Positions 1 through 8,167 of a stretch of 64,000 nucleotides of DNA are shown here, piece by piece. The DNA is from RUG563 sp045589355 (GTDB lineage Bacteria; Bacillota; Clostridia; Christensenellales; Aristaeellaceae). Both the position numbers and the translations under genes were made by a program. The stretch's first letter is position 1, and the number at the start of each line of letters is the position of its first letter. The stretch lies in assembly GCA_045589355.1 (NCBI GenBank), contig JAZNOW010000073.1, forward strand, positions 1-64,000. Direction: 5' to 3'. Below the pieces are notes generated by a model. The model saw only the letters and a list, made by a program, of their open reading frames with translations. It searched no databases and was not told the DNA's origin.

Positions 1-179
1 GCATGTTTCTGGTGATCAATACATCCAGCGTGCAGCTGTTCCCCTCCACGGTGGTGGCGCTGCGGGCTGCCATGGGCGCTGCCAATCCCGGGGCGGTGGT
101 ACTGCCGGGGCTTTTGTCCACCGCTCTTTCCACGCTGTGCGGGGTGCTGCTTTGCAAGGGGATGGAGAAAAAAACATGA
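1..179 (+). CDS. spmA: Spore maturation protein A, C-terminal part
   Basis: Only the last ~58 codons lie in the window; the 5' part is cut off by the window edge. The translated tail contains NTSSVQLFPSTVVALRAA followed by a short hydrophobic stretch, which matches the end of the SpmA family of nucleoside-recognition-domain membrane proteins. SpmA acts with SpmB in dehydration of the spore core in Bacillus. The stop codon overlaps the next start (ATGA at 176-179), so translation of spmB is coupled. The identification rests on the short tail plus the neighbouring spmB. Confidence 0.85.
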   Translation, partial: MFLVINTSSVQLFPSTVVALRAAMGAANPGAVVLPGLLSTALSTLCGVLLCKGMEKKT

Positions 180-667
180 TTCTGTGCTGCTTTGTGCTGC
201 TTTGTCTGGCTGTGGGGGCATGGAAGAGGGTGCCGGTCTATGATCGGTTTGCGGAAGGGGCAAAGGAAGGGCTGCATACGGCGGTGCAGATTATGCCGGG
301 GCTGATGGTGATGCTCAGCTGCATCCGGGCCATGGAGGCCAGCGGGCTGATGGCGGCATTTTGCCGCTTCATGCAGCCGGTGACGGAAATGATGGGCATT
401 CCGTCGGAATTGCTGCCTTTCATGCTGCTGCGGCCCCTGTCCGGCTCCGGTGCCCTGGCCATGCTGAAGCAGCTGATGGAAACCCACGGCCCGGACAGCC
501 GTGTTTCCCTGCTGGCTGGCGTGATGATGGGCTCCAGCGAAACGGTGTTTTATACTGTCAGTGTGTATTTTGCCGCTGCCGGGGTGAAGAAAACCAGGCA
601 CATTCTGCCCTGCGCGCTGCTTTCCTGCCTGGCAGGGTATGCTGGTGCTTTTTGGTTTTGTCCATAG
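176..667 (+). CDS. spmB: Spore maturation protein B
   Basis: A 163-residue membrane protein starting at MILCCF. An upstream in-frame ATG at 137 is open, but the ATGA overlap with spmA marks 176 as the start. The C-terminal half carries the family signature: GSGALAML, then GSSETVFYTVSVYF, then a final hydrophobic helix. SpmA and SpmB are both needed for full spore core dehydration and heat resistance in Bacillus subtilis; the molecular activity is unknown. The pair is a good marker that this organism forms endospores. No clear terminator follows, but the next gene has its own strong promoter. Confidence 0.92.
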   Translation: MILCCFVLLCLAVGAWKRVPVYDRFAEGAKEGLHTAVQIMPGLMVMLSCIRAMEASGLMAAFCRFMQPVTEMMGIPSELLPFMLLRPLSGSGALAMLKQLMETHGPDSRVSLLAGVMMGSSETVFYTVSVYFAAAGVKKTRHILPCALLSCLAGYAGAFWFCP

Positions 668-699
668 AAAAAAAGTGAAGCAAAAAAACAGTCCTTTCG

Positions 700-728
700 T
701 TGACAAAGCGGTGTTTCCTTGTTATTCT
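700..728 (+). promoter_or_regulatory. Sigma-A-type promoter of asnA
   Basis: TTGACA at 700-705, a 17-bp spacer and TATTCT at 723-728, followed by AAAGGAGG and the asnA start at 761. The -35 box is consensus. Confidence 0.75.
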
Positions 729-760
729 GTTTGTATGCTTTTTCAAAGGAGGCATGTGCC

Positions 761-1768
761 ATGAGCCGCACCGTCGTTCCCGCAGGGTATCAGTCCACCC
801 TGTCTCTGTATGAAACCCAGGAAGCCATTGCCCTGATCAAGAAAATTTTTCAGGGGAATCTTTCCCACGCGCTGCATTTGAAGCGTGTGACCGCCCCTTT
901 GTTTGTGGATGGCGCATCCGGCCTCAATGACAACCTGAGCGGTGTGGAAAGGCCTGTTTCTTTTGACATGCTGGAAACCGGGGAAGAGGCCCAGGTGGTG
1001 CATTCTCTGGCCAAATGGAAGCGGCTGGCCCTGGCCCGGTATGGCTTTGCGGTGGGGGAAGGCATTTATACCGATATGAACGCCATCCGCCGGGATGAAA
1101 CGCTGGATAACCTGCATTCCGTGTATGTGGACCAGTGGGACTGGGAAAAGGTGATCGCACCGGAAGACCGCACCCTGGATACCCTGAAGGATGCCATGCA
1201 GCGCATTGTCACCGCCATCTGTGTCACGCTGGATCTGCTCAAATGGCAGTATCCCCAGGTGAAGACGGAATTGAAGCGGGAGATCACTTTTGTCACCTCC
1301 CAGGAGCTGGAAGACCTCTATCCCGACAAGACCGGCAAAGAACGGGAAAACCTGTTTGTGAAGGAACACAAAACCGTGGGTATTCTGCAGATTGGCGGCA
1401 AGCTGAAATCCGGCAAGCCCCACGACGGCCGCGCCCCGGACTATGACGACTGGGAAATGAACGGCGATATTATGTTCTGGGATGACGTGCTGCAGTGCGC
1501 CATGGAAATTTCCTCCATGGGTGTGCGCGTGTCCCCCGAATCTCTGGACCGTCAGCTGACCCTGTCCGGCCATGATGAGCGCCGGGAACTGCCTTTCCAC
1601 AAGGCGCTGCTGAACGGCGAACTGCCTGCCTGCATCGGCGGCGGTATCGGCCAGAGCCGGGTGGGCATGCTGCTGCTGGGCAAGGCCCACATCGGTGAAG
1701 TACAGTCCTCCTACTGGGACAGGGACACCAAGGAAACCTGCGAAAAAGCCGGCATTGTATTGCTGTAA
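761..1768 (+). CDS. asnA: Aspartate--ammonia ligase (asparagine synthetase A)
   Basis: This 335-residue cytosolic enzyme makes asparagine from aspartate, ammonia and ATP. It belongs to the class II aminoacyl-tRNA-synthetase fold. Visible motifs include GLNDNLSGVERPV near residue 60 and a C-terminal class II motif 3 segment, GGGIGQSRVGMLLLGKAHIG. The length matches the family (~330). The start MSRTVVP is chosen because AAAGGAGG sits just upstream and because the earlier in-frame ATG at 719 lies within the promoter. It is a single-gene unit with its own promoter and terminator. It may matter for the archaeal-type AspRS found later in the window, since free asparagine is not needed if Asn-tRNA is made by transamidation. 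Confidence 0.95.
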   Translation: MSRTVVPAGYQSTLSLYETQEAIALIKKIFQGNLSHALHLKRVTAPLFVDGASGLNDNLSGVERPVSFDMLETGEEAQVVHSLAKWKRLALARYGFAVGEGIYTDMNAIRRDETLDNLHSVYVDQWDWEKVIAPEDRTLDTLKDAMQRIVTAICVTLDLLKWQYPQVKTELKREITFVTSQELEDLYPDKTGKERENLFVKEHKTVGILQIGGKLKSGKPHDGRAPDYDDWEMNGDIMFWDDVLQCAMEISSMGVRVSPESLDRQLTLSGHDERRELPFHKALLNGELPACIGGGIGQSRVGMLLLGKAHIGEVQSSYWDRDTKETCEKAGIVLL

Positions 1769-1775
1769 TATATCG

Positions 1776-1807
1776 AAAAAGCTGCTTCAAAAGGGCAGCT
1801 TTTTTTC
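1776..1807 (+). terminator. Intrinsic terminator of asnA
   Basis: AAAGCTGC (1778-1785) pairs with GCAGCTTT (1795-1802) and is followed by a T run. Confidence 0.85.
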
Positions 1808-1899
1808 AAAATACAATGCTGCAACGAAAGGTTTACAGATAGTTGCTGGCGGCAACCGATCAACGGGGGTATACTGAAGGCAGAAAGGAGAGAAGCCAG

Positions 1900-2271
1900 A
1901 TGGATACATTTGTTTTTTCCGGCACCGGTTTTTTTGTACAGCTGCTGAATATTATTGTACTGGCTGCGTTGATTGGCGCATTTGTTTTGCTGGTTTTGGC
2001 TCTTCTCAAATACCTCAGAAGGAAGGAAATAAACAGCCAGCGGATGTGCATACAAAAATCGCTGGGAGAAAATATCCGGGAAAAGCGTGTGCAGCTGAAA
2101 ATGACCCAGGAATTTGTGGCAGAGCGCATCGGTGTCAGCAGGCAGGCGGTTTCCAAATGGGAAAGCGGAAAAAGCGACCCCAGCATGGCAAACCTGATGG
2201 CGCTGGCAGGGTTGTTCGAAATTGAGACGGAGGAACTGCTGAAAGGGAAAGCAATGGAAGCGGAGGGATGA
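1900..2271 (+). CDS. Membrane-tethered XRE-family regulator
   Basis: A 123-residue protein with one N-terminal transmembrane helix (about residues 8-38, ending at LKYLRRKE) followed by a Cro/CI-type helix-turn-helix (about residues 50-105). The recognition region reads TQEFVAERIGVSRQAVSKWESG, typical of XRE proteins. The start at 1900 is supported by GAAAGGAGAG just upstream; an earlier in-frame ATG at 1843 lacks such a site. The arrangement, membrane anchor first and DNA-binding domain last, would hold the regulator at the membrane. Target genes are unknown; the nearest candidate is the divergent-free murA promoter downstream. The gene is followed by 260 bp of intergenic sequence. Confidence 0.85.
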   Translation: MDTFVFSGTGFFVQLLNIIVLAALIGAFVLLVLALLKYLRRKEINSQRMCIQKSLGENIREKRVQLKMTQEFVAERIGVSRQAVSKWESGKSDPSMANLMALAGLFEIETEELLKGKAMEAEG

Positions 2272-2398
2272 TGCGGCAGGAGACGGCATAGCACACTGCG
2301 GCGGGAGCCTTCTCGTTCCCTGTACCCCTGGTTTTTTCTTAAAAATGCGCATTGACTGACCAACTGCATTTTTGAGAGATACCAAATTATGGATAATG

Positions 2399-2430
2399 AA
2401 AAACCGCTTGAGAAAAGGCGGTTTTTTCTT
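2399..2430 (+). terminator. Intrinsic terminator downstream of the XRE gene
   Basis: AAACCGC (2401-2407) pairs with GCGGTTT (2418-2424), followed by T-rich sequence. A weaker inverted repeat, AAAAATGC/GCATTTTT, lies upstream at 2340-2373. Confidence 0.7.
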
Positions 2431-2452
2431 TTTGAAATATAGCAAAAAATGC

Positions 2453-2497
2453 TTAACAAAACAGGACAAATATGGTATACTTAACGTGGTATACCAT
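2453..2497 (+). promoter_or_regulatory. murA promoter overlapped by a perfect inverted repeat
   Basis: TTAACA (2453-2458), a 17-bp spacer and TATACT (2476-2481), preceded by TG as an extended -10. A perfect 9-bp inverted repeat, ATGGTATAC (2472-2480) and GTATACCAT (2489-2497) with an 8-bp gap, covers the -10 box, the layout expected of a repressor operator. Confidence 0.65.
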
Positions 2498-2533
2498 GAT
2501 GAAGAAATATGCGAAAACAGGAGGCAACAGTGC

Positions 2534-3796
2534 ATGGATACTTATAAGCTGCTGATCACCGGCGGTATTCCTCTGGAAGGGGAAACCTATGTTTCCGGGG
2601 GCAAAAATACGGCGGTGGCAGTGATTCCTGCGGCTTTGCTGTCTGACGAAATATGCGTGCTGGAAAACTTGCCCGATATCGAGGACGTGCGGGTGCTGGT
2701 GGATATTCTGGGGTCTTTGGGTGCCGTGGTGGAATACGACGGCAAGGCCCGCCGCATGACCATCGATCCCCGTCCCGTGAACAGCTATCAGGTGCCCTAC
2801 CGGCAAAGCCAGCGCATGCGCGCCAGCTATTATCTGCTGGGTGCGCTGCTGGGCCGCTGCGGCCAGGCGGAGGTGGGTTATCCCGGTGGCTGTGCCATCG
2901 GCAACCGTCCCTTTGACCGGCATATCAAAGCCTTCCGTACCCTGGGCGCCGAAGTGGAAGAAAAAGGTGCCGTGATCTATGCCAAGGGCCGGATGATGGG
3001 CGCCGGTGTCTTTTTTGACGCCATCACCGTGGGCGGTACCATCAATGCCATGCTGGCTGCGGCCAAGGCAGAGGGCAACACCACCATCTATAATGCGGCC
3101 AAGGAGCCCCATATTGTGGACCTGGCCAACTTCCTCAACTCCATGGGCGCTTCCGTCAAGGGCGCCGGCACCGATACCATCCGCATCAAGGGCGTGAAGC
3201 ACCTGCACGGCAGCGTGTATTCCGTCATCCCCGACCAGATCGAAACGGGCACCCTGATGATCGCCGCTGCCGCCACAAGGGGCGACGTGGTGATCCGCGG
3301 CTGCATTCCCACTCACATGGAAGCGCTGACGGCCAAGCTGCTGGAAATGGGTGTGCAGGTGAGCGAAATGGACGATGCCATCCGGGTGCGCACGGTGCGG
3401 CCCCATCGCGCCGTGAACATCAAAACCCAGGAATACCCCGGTTTCCCCACCGACCTGCAGCAGCCCATGAGCGCCATGCTCACCCGGGCTAACGGCGACA
3501 GCGTGGTGATCGAAACCATTTTCGAAAACCGGCTGAAGCACCTGATCGAAATGCAGCGCATGGGCGCCAAGGTGCGCATTCTGGACCAGACCGCCATCAT
3601 CGAAGGCGTGCCGGAACTGTACGGCGCGCCTGTCACCGCTACCGACCTGCGTGCCGGTGCTGCGCTGGTGGTGGCCGGGTTGATGGCCAAGGGCGTAACG
3701 GAAATTTACGAGCCCGCCTTCATTGCCCGTGGCTATGAGCACATTGAAGACAAGCTGCAGGCGCTGGGCGCCAAGATCCACCGGGAAGACCTGTAA
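2534..3796 (+). CDS. murA: UDP-N-acetylglucosamine 1-carboxyvinyltransferase
   Basis: MurA transfers enolpyruvate from PEP to UDP-GlcNAc, the first committed step of peptidoglycan synthesis in the cytoplasm. The 420-residue product has the N-terminal GGKNTAVAVIPAALL loop with the PEP-interacting lysine-asparagine pair. The active-site loop PGGCAIGNRPFD has its cysteine near residue 120; this residue is the fosfomycin target. The start at MDTYKLL follows ACAGGAGGCAAC; the longer open frame from 2372 crosses the promoter. Firmicutes often carry two MurA paralogs and this could be either. The genes to 8.1 kb run in the same direction with short gaps. Confidence 0.95.
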   Translation: MDTYKLLITGGIPLEGETYVSGGKNTAVAVIPAALLSDEICVLENLPDIEDVRVLVDILGSLGAVVEYDGKARRMTIDPRPVNSYQVPYRQSQRMRASYYLLGALLGRCGQAEVGYPGGCAIGNRPFDRHIKAFRTLGAEVEEKGAVIYAKGRMMGAGVFFDAITVGGTINAMLAAAKAEGNTTIYNAAKEPHIVDLANFLNSMGASVKGAGTDTIRIKGVKHLHGSVYSVIPDQIETGTLMIAAAATRGDVVIRGCIPTHMEALTAKLLEMGVQVSEMDDAIRVRTVRPHRAVNIKTQEYPGFPTDLQQPMSAMLTRANGDSVVIETIFENRLKHLIEMQRMGAKVRILDQTAIIEGVPELYGAPVTATDLRAGAALVVAGLMAKGVTEIYEPAFIARGYEHIEDKLQALGAKIHREDL

Positions 3797-3828
3797 ACAA
3801 ACAACGAGCCTGAAGGAGGCACGCTGTC

Positions 3829-4368
3829 GTGAATGCGTATGAAGTTCTGGGCCTGAAAGAAGGGGCGGATAAGCAGGAGGTGCACCGGGCATACCGGGCA
3901 CTGGTGAAAACCTGCCACCCCGACCTGTTTGAGGATCCCGAACAGCGGAAGGTGGCCCAGCAGAAGCTGCTGGAGCTGAACCAGGCCTATGAGATCGTCT
4001 ACAAAAAGGCGGGGGAGGTGCCGGGTGCGCCCAGCTACCGCACCGTGCCTTTGGACCAGGCGCTGGATATTGCCGACAGGCTGCAGCAGCAGGGACGGTA
4101 TGAAACGGCGCTTTTGCAGCTGGGCCGTGCGGAATTCAAGGACGACCGGTGGTTCTTTGTGGAAGGGAAAATCATGCTGGGCATGAAGCAGTACGGCACC
4201 GCCCATCAGGCCTTTCGGGAGGCGATCCGCCTGAACCCCGATAACCGGCAGTACCGGGAATATGCCCTGGAAGCGGCGCTGCTGATCAAAAAACACCAGA
4301 AGCTGCCCTACCGTGTGGCGGACTGGGCGGAAAGAACCTTCCGCTTCGGCAAGAAAAATCAGCTCTGA
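3829..4368 (+). CDS. J-domain protein with TPR-like C-terminus
   Basis: The protein is 179 residues, with a GTG start placed by GAAGGAGGC at 3812-3820. Residues 1-65 form a J domain (MNAYEVLGL, then HPD at residues 30-32), so it should stimulate an Hsp70 (DnaK) ATPase. It lacks the Gly/Phe, zinc-finger and C-terminal substrate domains of DnaJ. Residues ~80-160 look like helical tetratricopeptide repeats (QALDIADRLQQQGRYETAL, then GTAHQAFREAIRLNPDNRQY). It sits between murA and pgsA with tight spacing. The client is unknown. Confidence 0.85.
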   Translation: MNAYEVLGLKEGADKQEVHRAYRALVKTCHPDLFEDPEQRKVAQQKLLELNQAYEIVYKKAGEVPGAPSYRTVPLDQALDIADRLQQQGRYETALLQLGRAEFKDDRWFFVEGKIMLGMKQYGTAHQAFREAIRLNPDNRQYREYALEAALLIKKHQKLPYRVADWAERTFRFGKKNQL

Positions 4369-4381
4369 AAAGGAGAACAAC

Positions 4382-4894
4382 ATGAACCTGCCCAATAAAC
4401 TGACCATTCTGCGTATCTGCATGATTCCTTTGTGCCTGCTGGCCTGGGCGCTGGGGGTGCACTGGCTGGCGGCGGCTATTTTTGCACTGGCTGCCTTCAC
4501 CGATTTTCTGGATGGTTATCTTGCAAGGAAAAACAACATCGTCACCACCTTCGGTAAGTTTGCCGATCCTGTGGCGGACAAAATTCTGGTATTGACGGCT
4601 ATGATCTTTCTCTGTGCCGACGGCCTTTTGCCCCACTGGGCGGTGGCCATTGTGGCGGCCAGGGAACTGATGGTGGACGGCCTGCGCATGGTGGCCTCCC
4701 AGAAAGGCGTGGTGATCGCCGCCGGCTGGCCGGGGAAGATAAAAACCAACCTGCAGATCTTCTGCATCCTGTGCGCCATGATCATCGGCAAGCACATCGT
4801 AACGGATATTTTCATGTATGCCATGGCTCTGATGACCCTCATCAGCGGCGTGGAATATTTCAAAAACAGCTGGAAGCTGCTGAAAGATAATTAA
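4382..4894 (+). CDS. pgsA: CDP-diacylglycerol--glycerol-3-phosphate 3-phosphatidyltransferase
   Basis: A 170-residue integral membrane enzyme that makes phosphatidylglycerophosphate from CDP-diacylglycerol and glycerol 3-phosphate. The CDP-alcohol phosphotransferase signature is clear near residues 40-68: TDFLDGYLAR, then GKFADPVADK, giving the D-G-AR-G-D-D pattern. The start MNLPNKLTILR follows AAAAGGAGAAC. Most of the rest is hydrophobic helix. The pgsA-recA adjacency is a common Firmicutes arrangement. Confidence 0.93.
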   Translation: MNLPNKLTILRICMIPLCLLAWALGVHWLAAAIFALAAFTDFLDGYLARKNNIVTTFGKFADPVADKILVLTAMIFLCADGLLPHWAVAIVAARELMVDGLRMVASQKGVVIAAGWPGKIKTNLQIFCILCAMIIGKHIVTDIFMYAMALMTLISGVEYFKNSWKLLKDN

Positions 4895-4923
4895 TACGAC
4901 ACAGATAAAGGGAGGAAAAAAAG

Positions 4924-6021
4924 ATGGCCAAGAAAGCAAGCGAAAAAAAAGATATGAAAAACCTGGACGCCACCCTGCAGGAAAAGCAGCGGGCGCTGGA
5001 AATGACCCTCTCTTCCATCGAAAAGGAATTCGGTAAGGGTACCGTGATGAAGCTGGGCGAAAAGACCGCCATGCAGGTGGATACCGTGCCCACCGGCTGC
5101 CTGGACCTGGATATGGCGCTGGGCGTGGGGGGCATTCCCCGGGGGCGCATTATTGAAGTGTTCGGCCCGGAATCTTCCGGTAAAACCACGGTGGCCCTGC
5201 ATGTGGTGGCTTCCGTGCAGAAAATGGGCGGCGCCGCTGCCTTTATTGACGCCGAACATGCGCTGGATCCTGCCTATGCCAAGAACCTGGGTGTGAACAT
5301 TGACGAACTGTATGTGAGCCAGCCCAACTGCGGCGAAGACGCCCTGGAAATTGCAGAAGCGCTGCTGCGCTCCGGCGCCATTGACATTGTGGTCATCGAC
5401 TCTGTGGCCGCACTGGTGCCCCGTGCCGAAATCGACGGCGAAATGGGCGACAGCTTTGTGGGTGTGCAGGCCCGTCTGATGAGCCAGGCCATGCGTAAAC
5501 TGACCGGCGTGGTGGCCAAGACCAACGCCATCGCCCTGTTCATCAACCAGATCCGTGAAAAAGTGGGCGTGATGTACGGCAACCCCGAAACCACCCCCGG
5601 CGGCCGTGCCCTGAAGTTCTACGCTTCCGTGCGTCTGGACGTGCGCCGCGGCGAACAGCTGAAAAACGGCAGCGAAGTGGTGGGCAACCGCACCAAGGTG
5701 AAGGTGGTCAAGAACAAGGTGGCCCCGCCCTTCCGTTCCTGCGAATTTGACCTGATCTACGGCCAGGGCATTTCCAGGGAAGGCAGCCTGCTGGACCTGG
5801 CGGTGGAAAAGGATATCGTTCAGAAGAGCGGCGCCTGGTTCTCCTACAACGACCAGCGCATCGGCCAGGGCCGGGATAACACCCGCCAGTTCCTGAAGGA
5901 TCATCCCGAAATTGCGGACGAAATCGAAGCCGCCCTGCGGACGGTGATGAACCCCTCCGCCGTGCCCGCCGTGGATGCCGATAACATTCCCGAAATGAAC
6001 CTGGACGCCGATGACGAATGA
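4924..6021 (+). CDS. recA: Recombinase RecA
   Basis: The 365-residue product is full length. It has the Walker A loop GPESSGKTT near residue 80, the GAAAFIDAEHALDP segment, the L2-region stretch NQIREKVGVMYGNPETTPGG, and an acidic C-terminus ending DADDE. RecA polymerises on single-stranded DNA, drives homologous strand exchange and triggers LexA self-cleavage. GGGAGGA lies upstream of the ATG. No obvious LexA box was found just upstream, so it is probably co-transcribed from pgsA or earlier. Its stop overlaps the start of the ABC transporter ATPase. Confidence 0.98.
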   Translation: MAKKASEKKDMKNLDATLQEKQRALEMTLSSIEKEFGKGTVMKLGEKTAMQVDTVPTGCLDLDMALGVGGIPRGRIIEVFGPESSGKTTVALHVVASVQKMGGAAAFIDAEHALDPAYAKNLGVNIDELYVSQPNCGEDALEIAEALLRSGAIDIVVIDSVAALVPRAEIDGEMGDSFVGVQARLMSQAMRKLTGVVAKTNAIALFINQIREKVGVMYGNPETTPGGRALKFYASVRLDVRRGEQLKNGSEVVGNRTKVKVVKNKVAPPFRSCEFDLIYGQGISREGSLLDLAVEKDIVQKSGAWFSYNDQRIGQGRDNTRQFLKDHPEIADEIEAALRTVMNPSAVPAVDADNIPEMNLDADDE

Positions 6022-6788
6022 TGAAGCATGAGCATGATCACGGCCAGGGCGGCTGTGCCCTGTGCCGGATTGAACTGAAAAACGTGGGGGTGACGGCAGG
6101 GGGCGACACGCTCCTTTCCGGCATCAATTTCCACATCCACTGCGGCCAGCTGACGGCGCTGGTGGGCCCCAACGGCGCCGGCAAAACCACCCTGCTCCGT
6201 GCGCTTTTGCAGCAGGTGCCCCACGAAGGGCAGATCCGCCATGTGGATGCCCACGGGCACGATTTTGCGGCTCCCCGCATCGGCTATGTGCCCCAGCAGC
6301 TGTCCTTTGACAGGGAAATGCCCCTGACGGTGGAAGATCTGATGGCGGCGGCCATTTCCAAAAAGCCGGTGTGGCTGGGCATTGGCAAAAAAACAAAGGA
6401 AACGGTGCACAGGGCGCTGAAAGAAACCAACGCCGAAAGCCTTGCCAACAAGCGGCTGGGCACATTGTCCGGCGGCGAAATGCAGCGGGTGCTGCTGGCC
6501 ATGGCGCTGATGCCCCTGCCGGATTTGCTGGTGCTGGATGAACCGGTGTCCGGTATGGACCAGAACGGCCTTTCCCTCTTTTTGCAGACGGTGGACCATC
6601 TGCGCAACACCCACCACATGGCCATCCTGATGGTGAGCCACGATTGGCAGCTGGTGCAGCAGTACGCCGATTATGTGGTGCTGGTGAACCGGGAAGTGCT
6701 GTGTGCAGGAACGCCGAAAGAAGTGTTCATGTCCCAGGCGTTCAAAGATACGTTTCAGATATTGCCTGTTATGGAGGAAGAGAAATGA
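6018..6788 (+). CDS. Metal ABC transporter ATP-binding protein (ZnuC/MntB type)
   Basis: A 256-residue ABC ATPase with Walker A GPNGAGKTTLL near residue 50, signature LSGGEMQRVLLA near 153, Walker B LLVLDEP and the H-loop VSHDWQ. It resembles ZnuC/MntB/TroB, which energise zinc or manganese uptake. The first ~17 residues are unusual: KHEHDHGQGGCALC, a His/Cys-rich stretch that could bind metal. Two adjacent ATGs overlap the recA stop at 6018-6023. The permease follows after one gene. No solute-binding lipoprotein is seen here. Substrate (Zn versus Mn) cannot be decided. Confidence 0.88.
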   Translation: MMKHEHDHGQGGCALCRIELKNVGVTAGGDTLLSGINFHIHCGQLTALVGPNGAGKTTLLRALLQQVPHEGQIRHVDAHGHDFAAPRIGYVPQQLSFDREMPLTVEDLMAAAISKKPVWLGIGKKTKETVHRALKETNAESLANKRLGTLSGGEMQRVLLAMALMPLPDLLVLDEPVSGMDQNGLSLFLQTVDHLRNTHHMAILMVSHDWQLVQQYADYVVLVNREVLCAGTPKEVFMSQAFKDTFQILPVMEEEK

Positions 6789-7243
6789 GTGAAAGAATGT
6801 GCGCGGCTGACCGGGCGGAAAGCCTGTTTAGGGCCGGGTATAACTGCGGCCAGGCGCTGGTGGGCGCCTTTGCGGAAGAAATGAAGATGCCCATGGAAGA
6901 CGCCATGCGCATTTCTGCCGGCCTTGGCGGCGGCTTGTGCCGCATGCGGGAAGCTTGCGGTGCGGTGAGCGGCGCCATTGTGGTGCTGGGCTACATTCTG
7001 GGCAATGATGACCCGGAGGATTATGCCAACAAGGGCTATGTGTACGCCCTGGGCCAGCAGATGTGCTTCCGCTTCCAGGATCAGTTCAAAACGCTGAACT
7101 GCGGCAAACTGCTGGGCCTGCCGGAGGGCTCCGTGGGCAGCATGCCCACCCCCCGTACCCCGGATTTTTATGAAACGCGGCCCTGCCTGAAATACATCCG
7201 GGCCATGGCGGAAATTCTGGAAGATACGTTGAAAAATAACTGA
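6785..7243 (+). CDS. C_GCAxxG_C_C family (putative redox) protein
   Basis: A 152-residue protein coupled to the ATPase by an ATGA overlap. Its cysteines follow the C_GCAxxG_C_C family layout: YNCGQALVGAF, then GGLCRMREACGAVSGAIVVLG, then LNCGKLLG, then RPCLKYI. Family members are small cytosolic proteins of unknown biochemical function, often assumed to be redox-active or metal-binding. Placement between the ATPase and permease genes of a metal transporter suggests a role in handling the imported metal, but that is inference. Confidence 0.82.
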   Translation: MSERMCAADRAESLFRAGYNCGQALVGAFAEEMKMPMEDAMRISAGLGGGLCRMREACGAVSGAIVVLGYILGNDDPEDYANKGYVYALGQQMCFRFQDQFKTLNCGKLLGLPEGSVGSMPTPRTPDFYETRPCLKYIRAMAEILEDTLKNN

Positions 7244-7261
7244 CGGAGGAAAGAAACACAA

Positions 7262-8101
7262 GTGGATGCATTGTACCGTGTGATGGACGCCGTGCTGCCG
7301 TTTGAGTGCTTTGGCATGTCCTTCATGAAAAATGCATTGCTGGCAATGCTGCTGCTCACCCCCCTGCTGGCCCTTTTTGGTACCATGGCGGTGAACCGGC
7401 GCATGGCCTTCTTTTCCGACGCGCTGGGCCACAGCGCCCTGGCTGGCGTGGGCATCGGGATGCTGCTGGGGGTGCAGAACGAACTGATCAGCATGATCGT
7501 GTTCGGCATCATCTGGGCTGTGCTGATCAGCCGCATCAACCGCACCGGCGGCGAATCCGCCGATACCATCATCAGCGTGTTTTCTTCCACCGGCATTGCG
7601 GTGGGGCTGCTGATTTTGTCCCACAACGGCAGCTTTTCCCGGTATTCTTCCCTGCTTGCCGGGGACGTGCTGGCCATTGCGCCGGGGGACCTGGTGTGGC
7701 TGGCGGCAGCTTTGCCGGTGGGTGTGCTTTTGTGGGCGCTTTTGTACAACAAGCTGCTGATGACCGCCGTGAACCCGGCCCTGGCTCAAAGCCGGGGCGT
7801 GGGCACCAAATGGGTGGAATACGCCTTTGTTTCGCTGGTGGCGGTGGCGGTGATGCTGTCCATCCGGTGGGTGGGCGTGCTTCTGATCAACGCGCTTTTG
7901 ATTTTGCCGGCAGCGGCCGCCCGGAACATTGCCCGCACTTCCCGCCAACATGCGCTGCTCAGCGTGCTGCTGGGGCTTTTTTGCGGCGTGGGCGGGCTGG
8001 TGGCAGCCTATTACCTGGATACCGGCGTGGGTGCGGCGGTGGTGCTGTGCGCTGCTGTTTGCTATGCCGTTACGCTGCCCATGAAGAAGCTGGTGCGTTA
8101 A
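7262..8101 (+). CDS. Metal ABC transporter permease (ZnuB/MntB family)
   Basis: The 279-residue protein starts with GTG after ACGGAGGAAAG. It is strongly hydrophobic with about eight or nine predicted helices. Family marks include MAFFSDALGHSALAGVGIG in the N-terminal half and GVLLINALLILPAAAARNIAR in the second half, as in ABC-3 permeases for zinc and manganese. It would form the membrane channel energised by the ATPase encoded at 6018. A terminator-like hairpin follows directly. Confidence 0.9.
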   Translation: MDALYRVMDAVLPFECFGMSFMKNALLAMLLLTPLLALFGTMAVNRRMAFFSDALGHSALAGVGIGMLLGVQNELISMIVFGIIWAVLISRINRTGGESADTIISVFSSTGIAVGLLILSHNGSFSRYSSLLAGDVLAIAPGDLVWLAAALPVGVLLWALLYNKLLMTAVNPALAQSRGVGTKWVEYAFVSLVAVAVMLSIRWVGVLLINALLILPAAAARNIARTSRQHALLSVLLGLFCGVGGLVAAYYLDTGVGAAVVLCAAVCYAVTLPMKKLVR

Positions 8102-8104
8102 TTT

Positions 8105-8134
8105 TGTGCAGAACGGAAGGGTTCTGCATTTTCA
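8105..8134 (+). terminator. Probable terminator of the metal transporter genes
   Basis: TGCAGAAC (8107-8114) pairs with GTTCTGCA (8121-8128), followed by TTTTC. The T tract is short, so termination may be partial. Confidence 0.6.
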
Positions 8135-8167
8135 TTATGGCCAAATGTGTATGAGGAGGATACAGGC

